This document shows, piece by piece, positions 36,274 to 45,257 of a DNA stretch of 54,213 nucleotides. Source of the DNA: Bacillus marinisedimentorum (lineage in GTDB: Bacteria > Bacillota > Bacilli > Bacillales > Bacillaceae_O); NCBI RefSeq assembly GCF_001644195.2, contig NZ_LWBL02000035.1, positions 1-54,213 on the forward strand, read 5' to 3'. The notes under the pieces are model-generated. The model was not told the origin of the DNA and ran no database searches. It worked only from the letters and a program-made list of their open reading frames with translations. The stretch's first letter is position 1, and each line of letters opens with the position of its first letter. The translations under genes and the position numbers were made by a program.

Positions 36274-37067
36274 TAACTGTGTTTAAATGGCAGCGATCGG
36301 CCATGTGCACAATCATACAGGTGAAGTTTTACAAAAAGAGCCGGACCGAACCATGTGATCCACAGACCGGTCAGAGTGGAAAAGAGCAGTGCCAACAACG
36401 GGTTGCCGCTGCTCATCCCGCTAAGCCATAATAGCAGGATCGCCACCGGGAACCCGATCAGCAGGACAACCACCCTTCTTGTCCAGTTCTTCGGTATTTT
36501 TATCCGGAGTTTCAAATGCTCCATCTGGAACCCGAAACTTAAACCGACAAGCAGCCCTGTATACATAAGCGAAGTATGCGAAGGATTGATAAAAAACAGT
36601 GCTGCAGGGAATAAAAAGGCAAGGGCAAATCTTATCAGATCCGGTGCCTGATACAGCCAGATGCTGGAATAATAGGCTGCATATACGATGAAAACACCAA
36701 GCGTCAGGCTGTAAATAAATGTTAGCGGCGGGACATCGAGCACAAATCCGACCAGCAGAAACAGCAAGATGCCGGCTGACCAGAAAAAGCGTTTTCTCGT
36801 TTTAAGAGTGATATCATCATAAAGAGCCGCCAGCATTACGGTCAGCGTAAGTATAAAAGCATCTGGAACAAGCTCTGCCAAAATATTGTTAGCAGGCTCC
36901 GCTTCGTTTATGAGCACCATAATCGTTTCATTCATGTAAAGGGCGAACACCAATAAGTACAGCAGCTTGTACCCGATTCCTGTATGACTTGTCCAGAGGA
37001 TGAAAACAGATAGCAGGAACAATAGTGTGACGAACAGGGCAATTGGTGAAAATAATGGTGTGCTCAT
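36270..37067 (-). CDS. unrecognised polytopic membrane protein
   Basis: A 265-residue protein with about eight hydrophobic segments. A short aromatic-charged loop (LYDDITLKTRKRFFW) lies mid-protein and a conserved-looking FGFQMEHLKLRIKIPKNW stretch precedes the last helices. No catalytic motif or family is recognisable to me. The ATG follows AAAAGGTGGATGAGAA. It lies downstream of yqhP in the same direction (54 bases). B. subtilis has no obvious counterpart at this spot. Confidence 0.75.
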   Translation of the reverse strand: MSTPLFSPIALFVTLLFLLSVFILWTSHTGIGYKLLYLLVFALYMNETIMVLINEAEPANNILAELVPDAFILTLTVMLAALYDDITLKTRKRFFWSAGILLFLLVGFVLDVPPLTFIYSLTLGVFIVYAAYYSSIWLYQAPDLIRFALAFLFPAALFFINPSHTSLMYTGLLVGLSFGFQMEHLKLRIKIPKNWTRRVVVLLIGFPVAILLLWLSGMSSGNPLLALLFSTLTGLWITWFGPALFVKLHLYDCAHGRSLPFKHSY

Positions 37068-37121
37068 TTCTCATCCACCTTTTATCTTATGTAAAAAGAA
37101 AACAAAGAAAAGAACCAAGCG

Positions 37122-37535
37122 TTAAAATAGTGCTCGATTCTTTTTTTTGCTCTTTTTCCCTTCAATAACTTTCAAATGGTCCCGTCTGCGCTGAGCGGAG
37201 GATAACGGCCGTAAAGGTTTGCGTTTCTTTTCTTTCACTGCACTTCCTGCGGCAGTTTTCGCTGCGCCTTTAATAGGAGTCAGCCTCGACTCACGGCCCT
37301 TCATGCGCTTTTTTGATTGTTTCACTGCCTTTCTGTATGCCGCGGATTCCTGCCCTCCGCCCATACGGCGCTGAAAAATCAGCTTATATAACAGGAAAAA
37401 CACGGCCGCTCCAACAGCAATCATAATCAGATGCTGCATAAGTGCCTGCGGCTTGTAAAACATCTGGTAGAAGAAGCCTAGTACAGCCAGGGCCAATATG
37501 GCCATAATAACCGGATGCAAAGAGCGGCGAGTCAA
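37122..37535 (-). CDS. yqhP: YqhP-like membrane protein (SA1362 family)
   Basis: A 137-residue protein: two N-terminal transmembrane helices (about residues 7-24 and 34-53) and a long, very basic, Lys/Arg-rich cytoplasmic tail. That layout, length and location fit YqhP/SA1362. The TTG start lies six bases after AAGGAGGTG; the longer frame upstream lacks an SD. The basic tail could bind nucleic acid or acidic lipids, but no function is known. The 384-base gap to yqhR holds nothing identifiable beyond promoter-like AT-rich sequence near 37755-37790. Confidence 0.8.
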   Translation of the reverse strand: MTRRSLHPVIMAILALAVLGFFYQMFYKPQALMQHLIMIAVGAAVFFLLYKLIFQRRMGGGQESAAYRKAVKQSKKRMKGRESRLTPIKGAAKTAAGSAVKEKKRKPLRPLSSAQRRRDHLKVIEGKKSKKKNRALF

Positions 37536-37919
37536 TTGGAGCACCTCCTTAAAAGTTTTTCGAACAACATGCCGGCACAATATGCTGGTGCCTTTCGGTA
37601 AACGTGATCCCAATTCATTTTAAACCCTCAGCTTTCAATCTATGAAACAGATTCACCAACCTGAAACGATAAAGGAGTATGGCAAGCGGAAAATATACGG
37701 TCAGACAGGGCGCACACAGCATTTTTCCAATTCCGGCCTTTTTGTCTGAGTATCATACTATATTATAGTTATTCTACAGAAAACCCCTTTAAACCTTTTG
37801 ATTGGAGAACTTTTCTTATAGTTATATATTACCTAAAAATCATTATTCTAACCTCCAAACGAAGGGGAAGTGTGCAAGAATTTCAATTAACTGAGCATAA
37901 TAAGCACGAGGTGATTGCA

Positions 37920-38438
37920 ATGACGGAAGATAATGGCGAAAGACTGGAACAAAATGAAAGGGAACCGGAGATGAGCCTGTCGGGGAGAACGGCAGTCACA
38001 GGCCTTTTTGGAGGGATATTTTGGAGCCTGCTCGGCTACATTGCCTATTTGCTGAATTTCACATCGCTCAGCCCTTCCCTTGTCCTTGGTCCGTGGGCGG
38101 TAGGAGATTGGAAAACAGGCCAGCTCGGCCACATCATCGGCATTATTGTCATCGGGCTGCTGTCTATTCTTGCAGCGTTCATCTATTATGCGTTACTGAA
38201 AAATATCAAAAACATGTGGGGCGGTTTATTGTTCGGAGCCGGTCTATTTCTGCTCGTTTTCTTTGTCCTCAATCCATTGTTCCCCAATCTTGAAAATATC
38301 GGTGAACTTGATCAGAATACCCTGTTCACAACAGTTGCCCTTTATCTTTTATATGGGGTTTTCATCGGATATTCCATTTCTTATGAGAACAATGAACTGA
38401 TGAATGCACGCCGTCAGCCCGGCTACTCAAACGAGTGA
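37920..38438 (+). CDS. yqhR: YqhR-like membrane protein
   Basis: A 172-residue protein with a charged N-terminus and four transmembrane helices (GLFGGIFWSLLGYIAYLL, IIGIIVIGLLSILAAFIYY, GGLLFGAGLFLLVFFVL, LYLLYGVFIGYSI). It lies just before aroQ as in B. subtilis. ATG 37920 follows GAGGTGATTGCA; a GTG 48 bases upstream also has an SD-like AAGGGGAA, so the N-terminus is uncertain. Function unknown. Confidence 0.82.
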   Translation: MTEDNGERLEQNEREPEMSLSGRTAVTGLFGGIFWSLLGYIAYLLNFTSLSPSLVLGPWAVGDWKTGQLGHIIGIIVIGLLSILAAFIYYALLKNIKNMWGGLLFGAGLFLLVFFVLNPLFPNLENIGELDQNTLFTTVALYLLYGVFIGYSISYENNELMNARRQPGYSNE

Positions 38439-38510
38439 ACCTGTGTTACAATATTGAGCTAGGGACAGTAATCGGCCATCATGAAAATTTTGAAGAAAGA
38501 AGGATTGGGC

Positions 38511-38975
38511 ATGCCGAACCGCACTTATTATGTTTTGAATGGCCCCAATTTGAATCTTCTGGGGAAAAGGGAGCCAGGTATTTACGGATCCGGAACGCTT
38601 CGGGACCTGGAAAAAATGCTGGAAGAGCATGCGGAACGTGAAGGGTATGGTCTTGTTTTCAAACAATCCAACCATGAAGGCGACCTGATTGACTGGATTC
38701 ATGAAGCCGGAGAAAAAAGCGGCGGGGCAGTATTCAATCCCGGCGCTTTCACTCATTACAGCTATGCGCTAAGGGATGCAGTCGCATCAGTACCGGTGCC
38801 GGTTATCGAAGTCCACTTATCCAATATCCATGCACGGGAAGAATTCCGCAGCCGCTCGGTAATCGCTCCAGAGGCGGCAGGACAAATTGCGGGACTCGGT
38901 TTTTTGGGGTACCGGCTCGCACTCGAAGGGTTGATTGAACGGACAGAAGGGAGTTTAAATCATGAAGAAACTTGA
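38511..38975 (+). CDS. aroQ: type II 3-dehydroquinate dehydratase
   Basis: A 154-residue dodecameric enzyme converting 3-dehydroquinate to 3-dehydroshikimate. Landmarks are VLNGPNLNLLGKREPGIYG with the catalytic Tyr, FKQSNHEGDLIDWIHEA, FNPGAFTHYSYALRDA and EVHLSNIHAREEFRSRSVI with the general-acid His. ATG 38511 lies after AAAGGATTGGGC. It overlaps papA by 14 bases. Confidence 0.95.
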   Translation: MPNRTYYVLNGPNLNLLGKREPGIYGSGTLRDLEKMLEEHAEREGYGLVFKQSNHEGDLIDWIHEAGEKSGGAVFNPGAFTHYSYALRDAVASVPVPVIEVHLSNIHAREEFRSRSVIAPEAAGQIAGLGFLGYRLALEGLIERTEGSLNHEET

Positions 38976-40023
38976 CAAAATCAGAGAAGGTTTTGAAGAG
39001 CACGGCATTGACGGACTGCTTATCACAAGCGGCAAAAACCGTCGCTACAGCACCGGATTTACCGGTACGGCAGGTGTTGTGCTGATTTCTAAGAATGAGG
39101 CTAAATTCATTACCGATTTTCGTTACATGGACCAGGCGAAAGAGCAGGCCAAAGGTTTTGATATTATCCAACATACAGGCCCGATCTCCGAAGAGGCCGC
39201 CAAACAGGCAAAAGCCATGGGCATCAAAAAGCTTGGGTTTGAGCAAAATGATATGACTTACGCGCTGTATCGTACATATGAGAAACAAGTTGAAGGGGAA
39301 TTGGTCCCGACTTCTGGAATCATTGAAAAGATCAGATTGATTAAAACAGATTCCGAGATTAAGATTCTGAAGGAAGCGGCAGAAATCGCAGATGCAGCCT
39401 TTGATCATATTCTCGGCTTCATCAAACCGGGAAAGACAGAACTTGAAGTATCGAATGAGCTCGAGTTTTTCATGAGGAAAAAAGGTGCTGCATCTTCATC
39501 ATTTGATATTATCGTCGCTTCCGGCTACCGTTCGGCTCTGCCTCATGGTGTAGCATCGGACAAGGTTATTGAAAAAGGGGAGTTTGTCACACTGGACTTT
39601 GGCGCCTACTATAAAGGGTATTGTTCCGACATCACCCGGACAATCGCTGTCGGGGAGCCGGGAGACGAATTGAGGAAGATATATGATATTGTTTTGGAAG
39701 CGCAAAAACGCGGTATGGAAGGATTAAAGCCAGGTCTTACAGGTAAGCAGGCTGATGCTCTGACACGTGATTATATCACTGAAAAAGGATACGGAGATTA
39801 CTTCGGCCACTCCACCGGGCATGGAATCGGGCTTGATGTACACGAAGGACCGGGACTTTCTGTCAAATCGGACACCATCCTTGAACCGGGAATGGTCGTT
39901 ACGGTCGAACCGGGAATTTATATTTCAGGGCTCGGCGGAGTAAGGATTGAAGACGATGCGCTTATTACCGAAAACGGAAATGAGCGGCTATCACACTCAT
40001 CGAAAGAATTAGTTGTTTTATAA
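38962..40023 (+). CDS. papA: M24 Xaa-Pro aminopeptidase
   Basis: A 353-residue pita-bread metallopeptidase removing residues N-terminal to proline. Metal ligands occur in LDFGAYYKGYCSDITRT (two Asp), GHSTGHGIGLDVHEGP (His), VTVEPGIY (Glu) and GGVRIEDD (Glu). An N-terminal creatinase-like domain spans about residues 1-125. It is co-transcribed with aroQ and efp, the last fitting proline-related translation and peptide turnover, although that functional link is inference. Confidence 0.95.
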   Translation: MKKLDKIREGFEEHGIDGLLITSGKNRRYSTGFTGTAGVVLISKNEAKFITDFRYMDQAKEQAKGFDIIQHTGPISEEAAKQAKAMGIKKLGFEQNDMTYALYRTYEKQVEGELVPTSGIIEKIRLIKTDSEIKILKEAAEIADAAFDHILGFIKPGKTELEVSNELEFFMRKKGAASSSFDIIVASGYRSALPHGVASDKVIEKGEFVTLDFGAYYKGYCSDITRTIAVGEPGDELRKIYDIVLEAQKRGMEGLKPGLTGKQADALTRDYITEKGYGDYFGHSTGHGIGLDVHEGPGLSVKSDTILEPGMVVTVEPGIYISGLGGVRIEDDALITENGNERLSHSSKELVVL

Positions 40024-40056
40024 TTTACCCGCTGGGGAAACGGAGGAAAATCAGAA

Positions 40057-40614
40057 ATGGTTTCAGTCAATGATTTTAAAACAGGCTTGACGATAGAAGT
40101 GGATGGAGGCATCTGGCAAGTTATCGACTTCCAGCATGTCAAACCGGGGAAAGGTGCCGCATTCGTGCGTTCCAAGCTGCGTAACCTGAGGACGGGAGCT
40201 ATCCAGGAGAAAACGTTCCGTGCTGGGGAAAAAGTCGGCACAGCCCATATTGAGCGCCGAAAAATGCAGTATTTGTATTCGAGCGGGGATGCCCACACTT
40301 TCATGGACACCGAATCATTTGAACAGCTTGAATTGCAGACGCCACAAATCGAGTATGAACTGAAGTTTCTGAAAGAAAACATGGAAGTACATGTCGTTAC
40401 GTATGAAGGAGAGACACTTGGTGTCGAACTTCCTAACACAGTCGAATTGGAAGTGACTGAAACAGAACCGGGCATCAAAGGCGATACGGCATCCGGCGGG
40501 ACGAAGCCGGCTACGGTTGAAACAGGCCTCGTTGTACAGGTTCCTTTCTTTGTCAATCAAGGTGATGTGCTTGTCGTCAATACAAGTGACGGCAAATACG
40601 TTTCCAGAGCTTAA
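40057..40614 (+). CDS. efp: elongation factor P
   Basis: A 185-residue translation factor that rescues ribosomes stalled on polyproline. The three beta-barrel domains are normal in length. The tip Lys of the KPGKGAAF loop is Lys32, the residue modified with 5-aminopentanol in B. subtilis. The ATG follows AACGGAGGAAAATCAGAA. It ends the aroQ-papA-efp group. Confidence 0.97.
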   Translation: MVSVNDFKTGLTIEVDGGIWQVIDFQHVKPGKGAAFVRSKLRNLRTGAIQEKTFRAGEKVGTAHIERRKMQYLYSSGDAHTFMDTESFEQLELQTPQIEYELKFLKENMEVHVVTYEGETLGVELPNTVELEVTETEPGIKGDTASGGTKPATVETGLVVQVPFFVNQGDVLVVNTSDGKYVSRA

Positions 40615-40632
40615 TAAAACAAAATGCTTCTG

Positions 40633-40663
40633 GCACAGGGGTCCTTTCCCTGTGCTTTTTTTT
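40633..40663 (+). terminator. terminator of efp
   Basis: GCACAGGG-GTCCTTT-CCCTGTGC followed by eight T bases. Confidence 0.92.
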
Positions 40664-40717
40664 ATCCCTATAGGAAAGGGTGAATGGTCAGCAAGGTAAG
40701 TTCTCGACGCACCGGCC

Positions 40718-40791
40718 AATTTTAAGAATATAAGGCAGGCGTGCCTCTGTCTTCGCCCCTGGCTCGCTACCGGCGAGTTTCTTTATTTTTA
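40718..40791 (+). repeat. family B terminator-like repeat, copy 5
   Basis: AAGAATATAAGGCAGGCGTGCC, CTCTGTCTTCGCCCC, then CTCGCTACCGGCGAG and TTTCTTTATT. The stem is shorter but the tail is kept. Confidence 0.7.
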
Positions 40792-41084
40792 GGATTTGTC
40801 AAATGACCTTATTGAACCCGCTCAAGGCACTCACTCTCCAAAACAGGATTGCCGCATGCAAATGGAACGGCAGCCAATAACAGCGGTTCTCACTATTAAA
40901 GAGTCTTCTCGGCGTCCCCATTTTTGTTACCCCTGTACCGCTCCCCCTTACAGGAAGTTGAATAAAAATCTCTTTTCCCCCGCATCATGGAAATGCAGAG
41001 CATAAGGGTCTCCCACCTGCCGGCTCAATCATTCTCATTACAAAATCGGCATTGTGCTTTAAAACAATACTTTTTCCTTTAGCT

Positions 41085-41156
41085 TTACCGCCAGCCTCTC
41101 CATCCTGTTAACCAGCTGTAAAAGGTAAGCTTTCGGGACCCGTCACCTTTACGCAT
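41085..41156 (-). CDS. possible 23-residue small protein
   Basis: A very short frame (MRKGDGSRKLTFYSWLTGWR plus GWR) with a good SD, AGAGGAGATACCTTA, before ATG. It lies in the roughly 700-base gap between efp and spoIIIAA, antisense to the spoIIIA leader. The Trp-rich amphipathic C-terminus would be unusual for random sequence, but length and lack of homologue evidence make this weak. Otherwise the gap (40792-41205) shows nothing clear. Confidence 0.18.
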   Translation of the reverse strand: MRKGDGSRKLTFYSWLTGWRGWR

Positions 41157-41205
41157 TAAGGTATCTCCTCTTTTTTGCAGCGTTTCCTCCCCGCCAAAAA
41201 AGGAG

Positions 41206-41233
41206 TCTTATTTCACCGGTTGGCTCATACATT
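41206..41233 (+). promoter_or_regulatory. sigma-E promoter of the spoIIIA operon
   Basis: TCTTATT (41206-41212), 13 bases, CATACATT (41226-41233). The -10 matches the sigma-E consensus CATACANT exactly and lies about 89 bases before spoIIIAA, where B. subtilis also has a sigma-E promoter. Confidence 0.78.
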
Positions 41234-41321
41234 GGTAACAGACATCAAGGACAAACAACCGGCCCTTAATGTGTACAGGCAATGGGTGCCGTTTGAAAAC
41301 TGGAGATGGAGAGGATTTAAT

Positions 41322-42257
41322 ATGAAGGTGCTTCTCGATTTGCTGCCGCCTGCTGTTTCCGTACATGTAAGAAGGCTTTCCCCGGGCAGGATGGACGGCC
41401 TGGAAGAAATACGAATCAGAATCGGACGGCCGCTTGAGTTTGTCATCAATGGCCAGCCGCACTTCCCGGCTGGAATGGATACAGCTGTGCCGGCAGAAGA
41501 CGGAATCCATTTATTGAACAGGCTCAGTGATTATTCTCTTTATGCATTTGATGAGGAACTGAAGCAGGGATATATCACCCTGCAGGGGGGACACAGGGTC
41601 GGCCTGGCCGGCAAAGTCATCACAGAAAAGGGAAGGGTTAAACGGATTCGTGACATCAGCTCCTTCAATATACGCATTGCCCGGCAAAAAATCGGCTGTG
41701 CAGCAGCAATTCAGCCTTACTTGTTCAGAAGGACATGGCTGAACACCATGATCATCGGCCCGCCCCAGACAGGAAAAACCACCATTATCCGTGATTTGAT
41801 CAGAACGGTAAGCAATGGCAGCGATGAAAAAGGCTACCCGTCAATGAAAGTGGGAGTGGTCGACGAAAGGTCTGAGATTGCCGGAAGCGCAAAAGGAATC
41901 CCGCAGCATGATGTTGGTATCCGTACCGATATCCTTGATGCTTGCCCAAAGGCTGAAGGGTTGATGATGTTCATAAGATCAATGAGTCCAGATGTGCTTG
42001 CGGCCGATGAGATCGGAAGGAAAGCGGATGTGGAAGCGCTCATGGAAGCTGTCCATGCCGGCGTTAAACTATTTATCACCGTACATGGATCGTCACTTGA
42101 GGAAATCAGAAGACGGCCCAGTCTGCACCCGCTGTTCGATTTGGATGTCTTTGACAGGTTCGTCATTTTATCAAGGGTATGCGGTCCCGGCAGCATTTCA
42201 TCCATCCTGGATAAAGATGGGCAGGAACTGTACCGGAAAAAGGGTGTGGCAACATGA
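41322..42257 (+). CDS. spoIIIAA: SpoIIIAA, sporulation channel ATPase
   Basis: A 311-residue secretion-type ATPase of the SpoIIIA-SpoIIQ channel, acting on the mother-cell side during engulfment. Walker A is GPPQTGKTT (about residues 146-154), followed by VGVVDERSEIAG and, as Walker B, SPDVLAADEIG. ATG 41322 follows GGAGAGGATTTAAT; longer forms of the frame would begin upstream of the sigma-E promoter and are excluded. B. subtilis SpoIIIAA is about 307 residues. Confidence 0.95.
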   Translation: MKVLLDLLPPAVSVHVRRLSPGRMDGLEEIRIRIGRPLEFVINGQPHFPAGMDTAVPAEDGIHLLNRLSDYSLYAFDEELKQGYITLQGGHRVGLAGKVITEKGRVKRIRDISSFNIRIARQKIGCAAAIQPYLFRRTWLNTMIIGPPQTGKTTIIRDLIRTVSNGSDEKGYPSMKVGVVDERSEIAGSAKGIPQHDVGIRTDILDACPKAEGLMMFIRSMSPDVLAADEIGRKADVEALMEAVHAGVKLFITVHGSSLEEIRRRPSLHPLFDLDVFDRFVILSRVCGPGSISSILDKDGQELYRKKGVAT

Positions 42258-42766
42258 AGCTGATCGGGGCGGTTTTTATTTTGCTGGCCTCGACATGGAC
42301 GGGAATCGAGGCTTCAAGAAAGCTCAGCATGAGGCCTAGACAGTTGAGGCAGCTTAAGTCAGCGCTGCAGACAATGGAGGCTGAAGTCATATATGGACAT
42401 GCCCCGCTCAATGAGATTTTCCGCACATTGTCCGTCCAGACGCCAAAACCGCTATCTTGGCTTTTTGAACGGTTCGCAAAACGGCTTGAATCAGGGCAAT
42501 ACAATGCGGCTGAGGCGTGGATTGATAGTCTTGAGGAAACGAGGCCGTTCACTGCACTCCAAAAAGGAGAGCTTGAAATACTGAAGCAATTCGGGGAATC
42601 ACTCGGACGCCATGACAGGGAACAGCAGCAAAAACAGATACAGCTCGCGCTTGCCCATCTGGATCGGGAAGAAGTGGAAGCGCGATCTGTCCAGTCCAAA
42701 TACGAAAGCATGATGAAAAGTCTCGGTTTTCTTGCAGGTCTGCTGCTCATTATCTTGCTGATGTAA
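42254..42766 (+). CDS. spoIIIAB: SpoIIIAB, GspF-like sporulation protein
   Basis: A 170-residue protein with an N-terminal helix (LIGAVFILLASTWTGIEAS) and a C-terminal helix (LGFLAGLLLIILLM) around a helical soluble region related to the GspF fold. It begins in the spoIIIAA stop (ATGA). The protein probably acts as platform partner of SpoIIIAA. Confidence 0.94.
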   Translation: MKLIGAVFILLASTWTGIEASRKLSMRPRQLRQLKSALQTMEAEVIYGHAPLNEIFRTLSVQTPKPLSWLFERFAKRLESGQYNAAEAWIDSLEETRPFTALQKGELEILKQFGESLGRHDREQQQKQIQLALAHLDREEVEARSVQSKYESMMKSLGFLAGLLLIILLM

Positions 42767-42785
42767 CACCTTGGAGGGATGTTGT

Positions 42786-42992
42786 GTGGGGTATGATGTG
42801 AACATGATTTTTCAAATCGCCGGAATCGGGATCATTGTTGCGATGATTCATACACTTCTTAAACAGATGGGCAAGGAAGAATACGCCCACTGGGTCACGC
42901 TGTTCGGTTTTATTGTTGTCCTTTATATGGTCGCTAACATTATCAGTGACCTTTTCCAAAAGATTCAAAGCGTATTTCTGTTCCAAGGATAG
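42786..42992 (+). CDS. spoIIIAC: SpoIIIAC
   Basis: A 68-residue protein with two transmembrane helices, ending FLFQG exactly as in B. subtilis. The start is GTG after TTGGAGGGATGTTGT; starting there reproduces the MGxDVNxIFQIAG N-terminus and the 68-residue length. It is related in sequence to SpoIIIAD. Confidence 0.94.
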   Translation: MGYDVNMIFQIAGIGIIVAMIHTLLKQMGKEEYAHWVTLFGFIVVLYMVANIISDLFQKIQSVFLFQG

Positions 42993-43005
42993 GGAGGGGG
43001 CAATC

Positions 43006-43398
43006 ATTGAAATAATCCAAATTGCCGGCATTGGCCTGGTTGCCGCCTTTCTTGCCCTCGTGGTTAAGGAGCAGAAGCCGGCATTTTCCTTTTTTATTGT
43101 TCTTTTTGCAGGCGTATATATCTTTTTGCTTCTGCTGAACCAGATTGCCAGCGTCTTTCAAATGCTTGAAAAAATAGCAGTCAACGCCAACATCAATATG
43201 TATTATGTTGAAACAATCCTGAAAATTATCGGAATTGCCTATATCGCCGAGTTCGCTGCCCAGATCACGAAAGATGCAGGCCAGGGGGCCATCGCTGCAA
43301 AAATAGAGCTGGCCGGCAAGATTTTGATCATGGTCATGGCCATCCCGGTCATCCGGGTGGTGATCGAAACCGTGTTATCACTTTTGCCTGATGCATGA
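43006..43398 (+). CDS. spoIIIAD: SpoIIIAD (probable ATT start)
   Basis: A 130-residue polytopic protein: EIIQIAGIGLVAAFLALVVKEQKP, then TM segments, then VNANINMYYVETILKIIGIAYIAEFAAQITKDAGQGAIAAKIELAGK, almost unchanged from B. subtilis. No ATG, GTG or TTG lies in frame between the spoIIIAC stop and this conserved N-terminus. GGGAGGGGGCAATC precedes ATT at 43006, with ATC at 43003 as an alternative. In-frame starts further upstream fall inside spoIIIAC with no SD. The product is certain, the start codon inferred. Confidence 0.92.
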   Translation: MEIIQIAGIGLVAAFLALVVKEQKPAFSFFIVLFAGVYIFLLLLNQIASVFQMLEKIAVNANINMYYVETILKIIGIAYIAEFAAQITKDAGQGAIAAKIELAGKILIMVMAIPVIRVVIETVLSLLPDA

Positions 43399-43412
43399 AG
43401 GAGGGGAACGGG

Positions 43413-44612
43413 ATGGGAAAGACAAACAGAATAACGGCGGAGATGTTTGGATTGATCGTTGCTTTGTTTCTCGTGATCCAGCCTATCACGGCAGCGCATG
43501 CCCAGCAGCCCGGCGGAACCTCCGCAAAGAACGTGATGGAGCAGCAGGCAGACACGATCGGGGTAGAAGATATTTCGGTTTTTTGGGACAGGCTTATCGA
43601 TGAATACGGGGGATTTTTGCCGGAAAGCCAGAAAGGCAGCCTGCTCGATTTCATAAAAGGGGAGAAAAAATTTTCACTCAGCGCATGGTTCACCGGCATA
43701 TTGAAATTTCTTTTTTATGAACTGACCGCGAACGGGAAACTGCTCGGCACCTTGATCATGCTTACAGTATTCAGTGTCCTGCTGCAGTCGATGCAAAATG
43801 CGTTTGAAAAGTTTTCAATCAGCAAAGTCGCATATGCGATTGTCTATATGGTTCTGATTGTTCTTGCTTTAAATAGCTTTCATGTCGCCGCAACTTATGC
43901 AGAAGAGGCTATCAATACGATGATTCACTTTATCCTTGGTCTGTTGCCGCTCCTCCTGGCACTCATGGCGGCAAGCGGCGGATTTGTATCCGCTTCATTT
44001 TTCCACCCGATCATTATCTTCATCGTTAACACAAGCGGCCTTGTCGTGCAATATTTCGTGCTCCCGCTCCTGTTTTTATCTGCTTTGCTCAGCATTGTCA
44101 GCACTCTGACAGAAAACTATAAAGTGACTCAGCTTGCCGATTTGCTGAAAAAAGTGAGTGTGGGATCACTCGGGGTGCTGCTTACCATATTCCTCGGTGT
44201 CATTTCGGTACAGGGGGCATCAACAGCTATAACAGATGGGATAACGGTGCGGACTGCCCGGTTTGTGACCGGTAACTTTGTTCCGATCATCGGAAGGCTC
44301 TTCACTGAAGCGACAGACACAGTGCTGAGTGCATCCGTGCTGCTGAAAAATACCGTTGGAATCGCCGGTGCTGCCGTGCTTCTCGGAATCGCATTGTTCC
44401 CGGCGATCAAAGTGCTGTCTCTCGCCCTCATTTATAAGCTTGCTGCGGCTATGCTTCAGCCGCTCGGCGGCGGTCCGGTCATCGACTGCCTGGATGTCAT
44501 CAGCAAGAGTGTAATCTACGTGTTTGCCGCATTATTGATGGTTTCCTTCATGTTCTTTCTGGCGATTACAATTGTCATCGCGGCAAGTAATATCATGTTC
44601 ATGTTCAGGTGA
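43413..44612 (+). CDS. spoIIIAE: SpoIIIAE
   Basis: A 399-residue polytopic membrane protein, equal in length to B. subtilis SpoIIIAE. An N-terminal signal-like helix (FGLIVALFLVIQPITAAHA) is followed by an external loop and about seven TM segments. ATG 43413 comes after GAAGGAGGGGAACGG; an ATG six codons earlier overlaps that SD and the spoIIIAD stop. It is probably the central membrane part of the channel. Confidence 0.95.
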   Translation: MGKTNRITAEMFGLIVALFLVIQPITAAHAQQPGGTSAKNVMEQQADTIGVEDISVFWDRLIDEYGGFLPESQKGSLLDFIKGEKKFSLSAWFTGILKFLFYELTANGKLLGTLIMLTVFSVLLQSMQNAFEKFSISKVAYAIVYMVLIVLALNSFHVAATYAEEAINTMIHFILGLLPLLLALMAASGGFVSASFFHPIIIFIVNTSGLVVQYFVLPLLFLSALLSIVSTLTENYKVTQLADLLKKVSVGSLGVLLTIFLGVISVQGASTAITDGITVRTARFVTGNFVPIIGRLFTEATDTVLSASVLLKNTVGIAGAAVLLGIALFPAIKVLSLALIYKLAAAMLQPLGGGPVIDCLDVISKSVIYVFAALLMVSFMFFLAITIVIAASNIMFMFR

Positions 44613-44627
44613 AGAGAGGAGGGTACG

Positions 44628-45257
44628 ATGGCTTTTTTAACCGAATGGATATCCAACATTATTTTGTTCATTCTGCTGGCAGTGATCATTGAATTGCTCC
44701 TTCCCAATTCAACGTTTCAGAAATATGCCAAGATGGTCATCGGTCTTTTGCTGATCGTGATGATTCTTGCTCCGGTGCTGAAAATCCTCTCCTTGAATCC
44801 GGATGATGTGGTTGGCAATATTACAGTTCTATCCTCAATGAACGATGCCGGGATAGAAAATGCAACCGAAAAAAAGAAAAAAGAAATACAAGCCCGCCAG
44901 CGTGCATATATTTTAGAACAGATGGCTGTCCATCTCGAAAAAGAAGCGGAAGGGGAGTTGATGGAAAAGTTTGGATTTCAGATTGACCGTATCGATCTGG
45001 CCCTTGACGAATCCGCAGCTGACCTGGAGGAATCGGAAAAATGGATCCAGAAAGTGACCGTTCACCTGGCTCCGGCAGATTCCGGCGGGATATCCAAGAT
45101 GAAGGAAGTTGAAACAGTTTCCATTGACATCGAACATTCAAATAACAGCATAAAGCCGCCTGAAGAAAAGGGAATGGATGAAATCGCTGCCAGTCTGGCC
45201 CAAATATGGATCATCCCTGAAGATAAAATCGAGCTTGTCAAAGAAGGGGGGAAGTAA
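44628..45257 (+). CDS. spoIIIAF: SpoIIIAF
   Basis: A 209-residue protein with two N-terminal TM helices (about residues 7-25 and 33-52) and a charged soluble domain with a ring-building-motif-like fold in the family. Its stop is directly followed by the spoIIIAG start. The SD is GAGAGGAGGGTACG. Confidence 0.93.
   Translation: MAFLTEWISNIILFILLAVIIELLLPNSTFQKYAKMVIGLLLIVMILAPVLKILSLNPDDVVGNITVLSSMNDAGIENATEKKKKEIQARQRAYILEQMAVHLEKEAEGELMEKFGFQIDRIDLALDESAADLEESEKWIQKVTVHLAPADSGGISKMKEVETVSIDIEHSNNSIKPPEEKGMDEIAASLAQIWIIPEDKIELVKEGGK

Noticed and set aside
40796-41005. 69-codon open frame after efp
   Set aside because: No SD, no resemblance to YqhV, irregular composition; it begins next to a family B repeat and is probably random.
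41175-41321. N-terminal extension of spoIIIAA
   Set aside because: It would start upstream of the sigma-E promoter and lacks an SD; the start at 41322 gives the family length.
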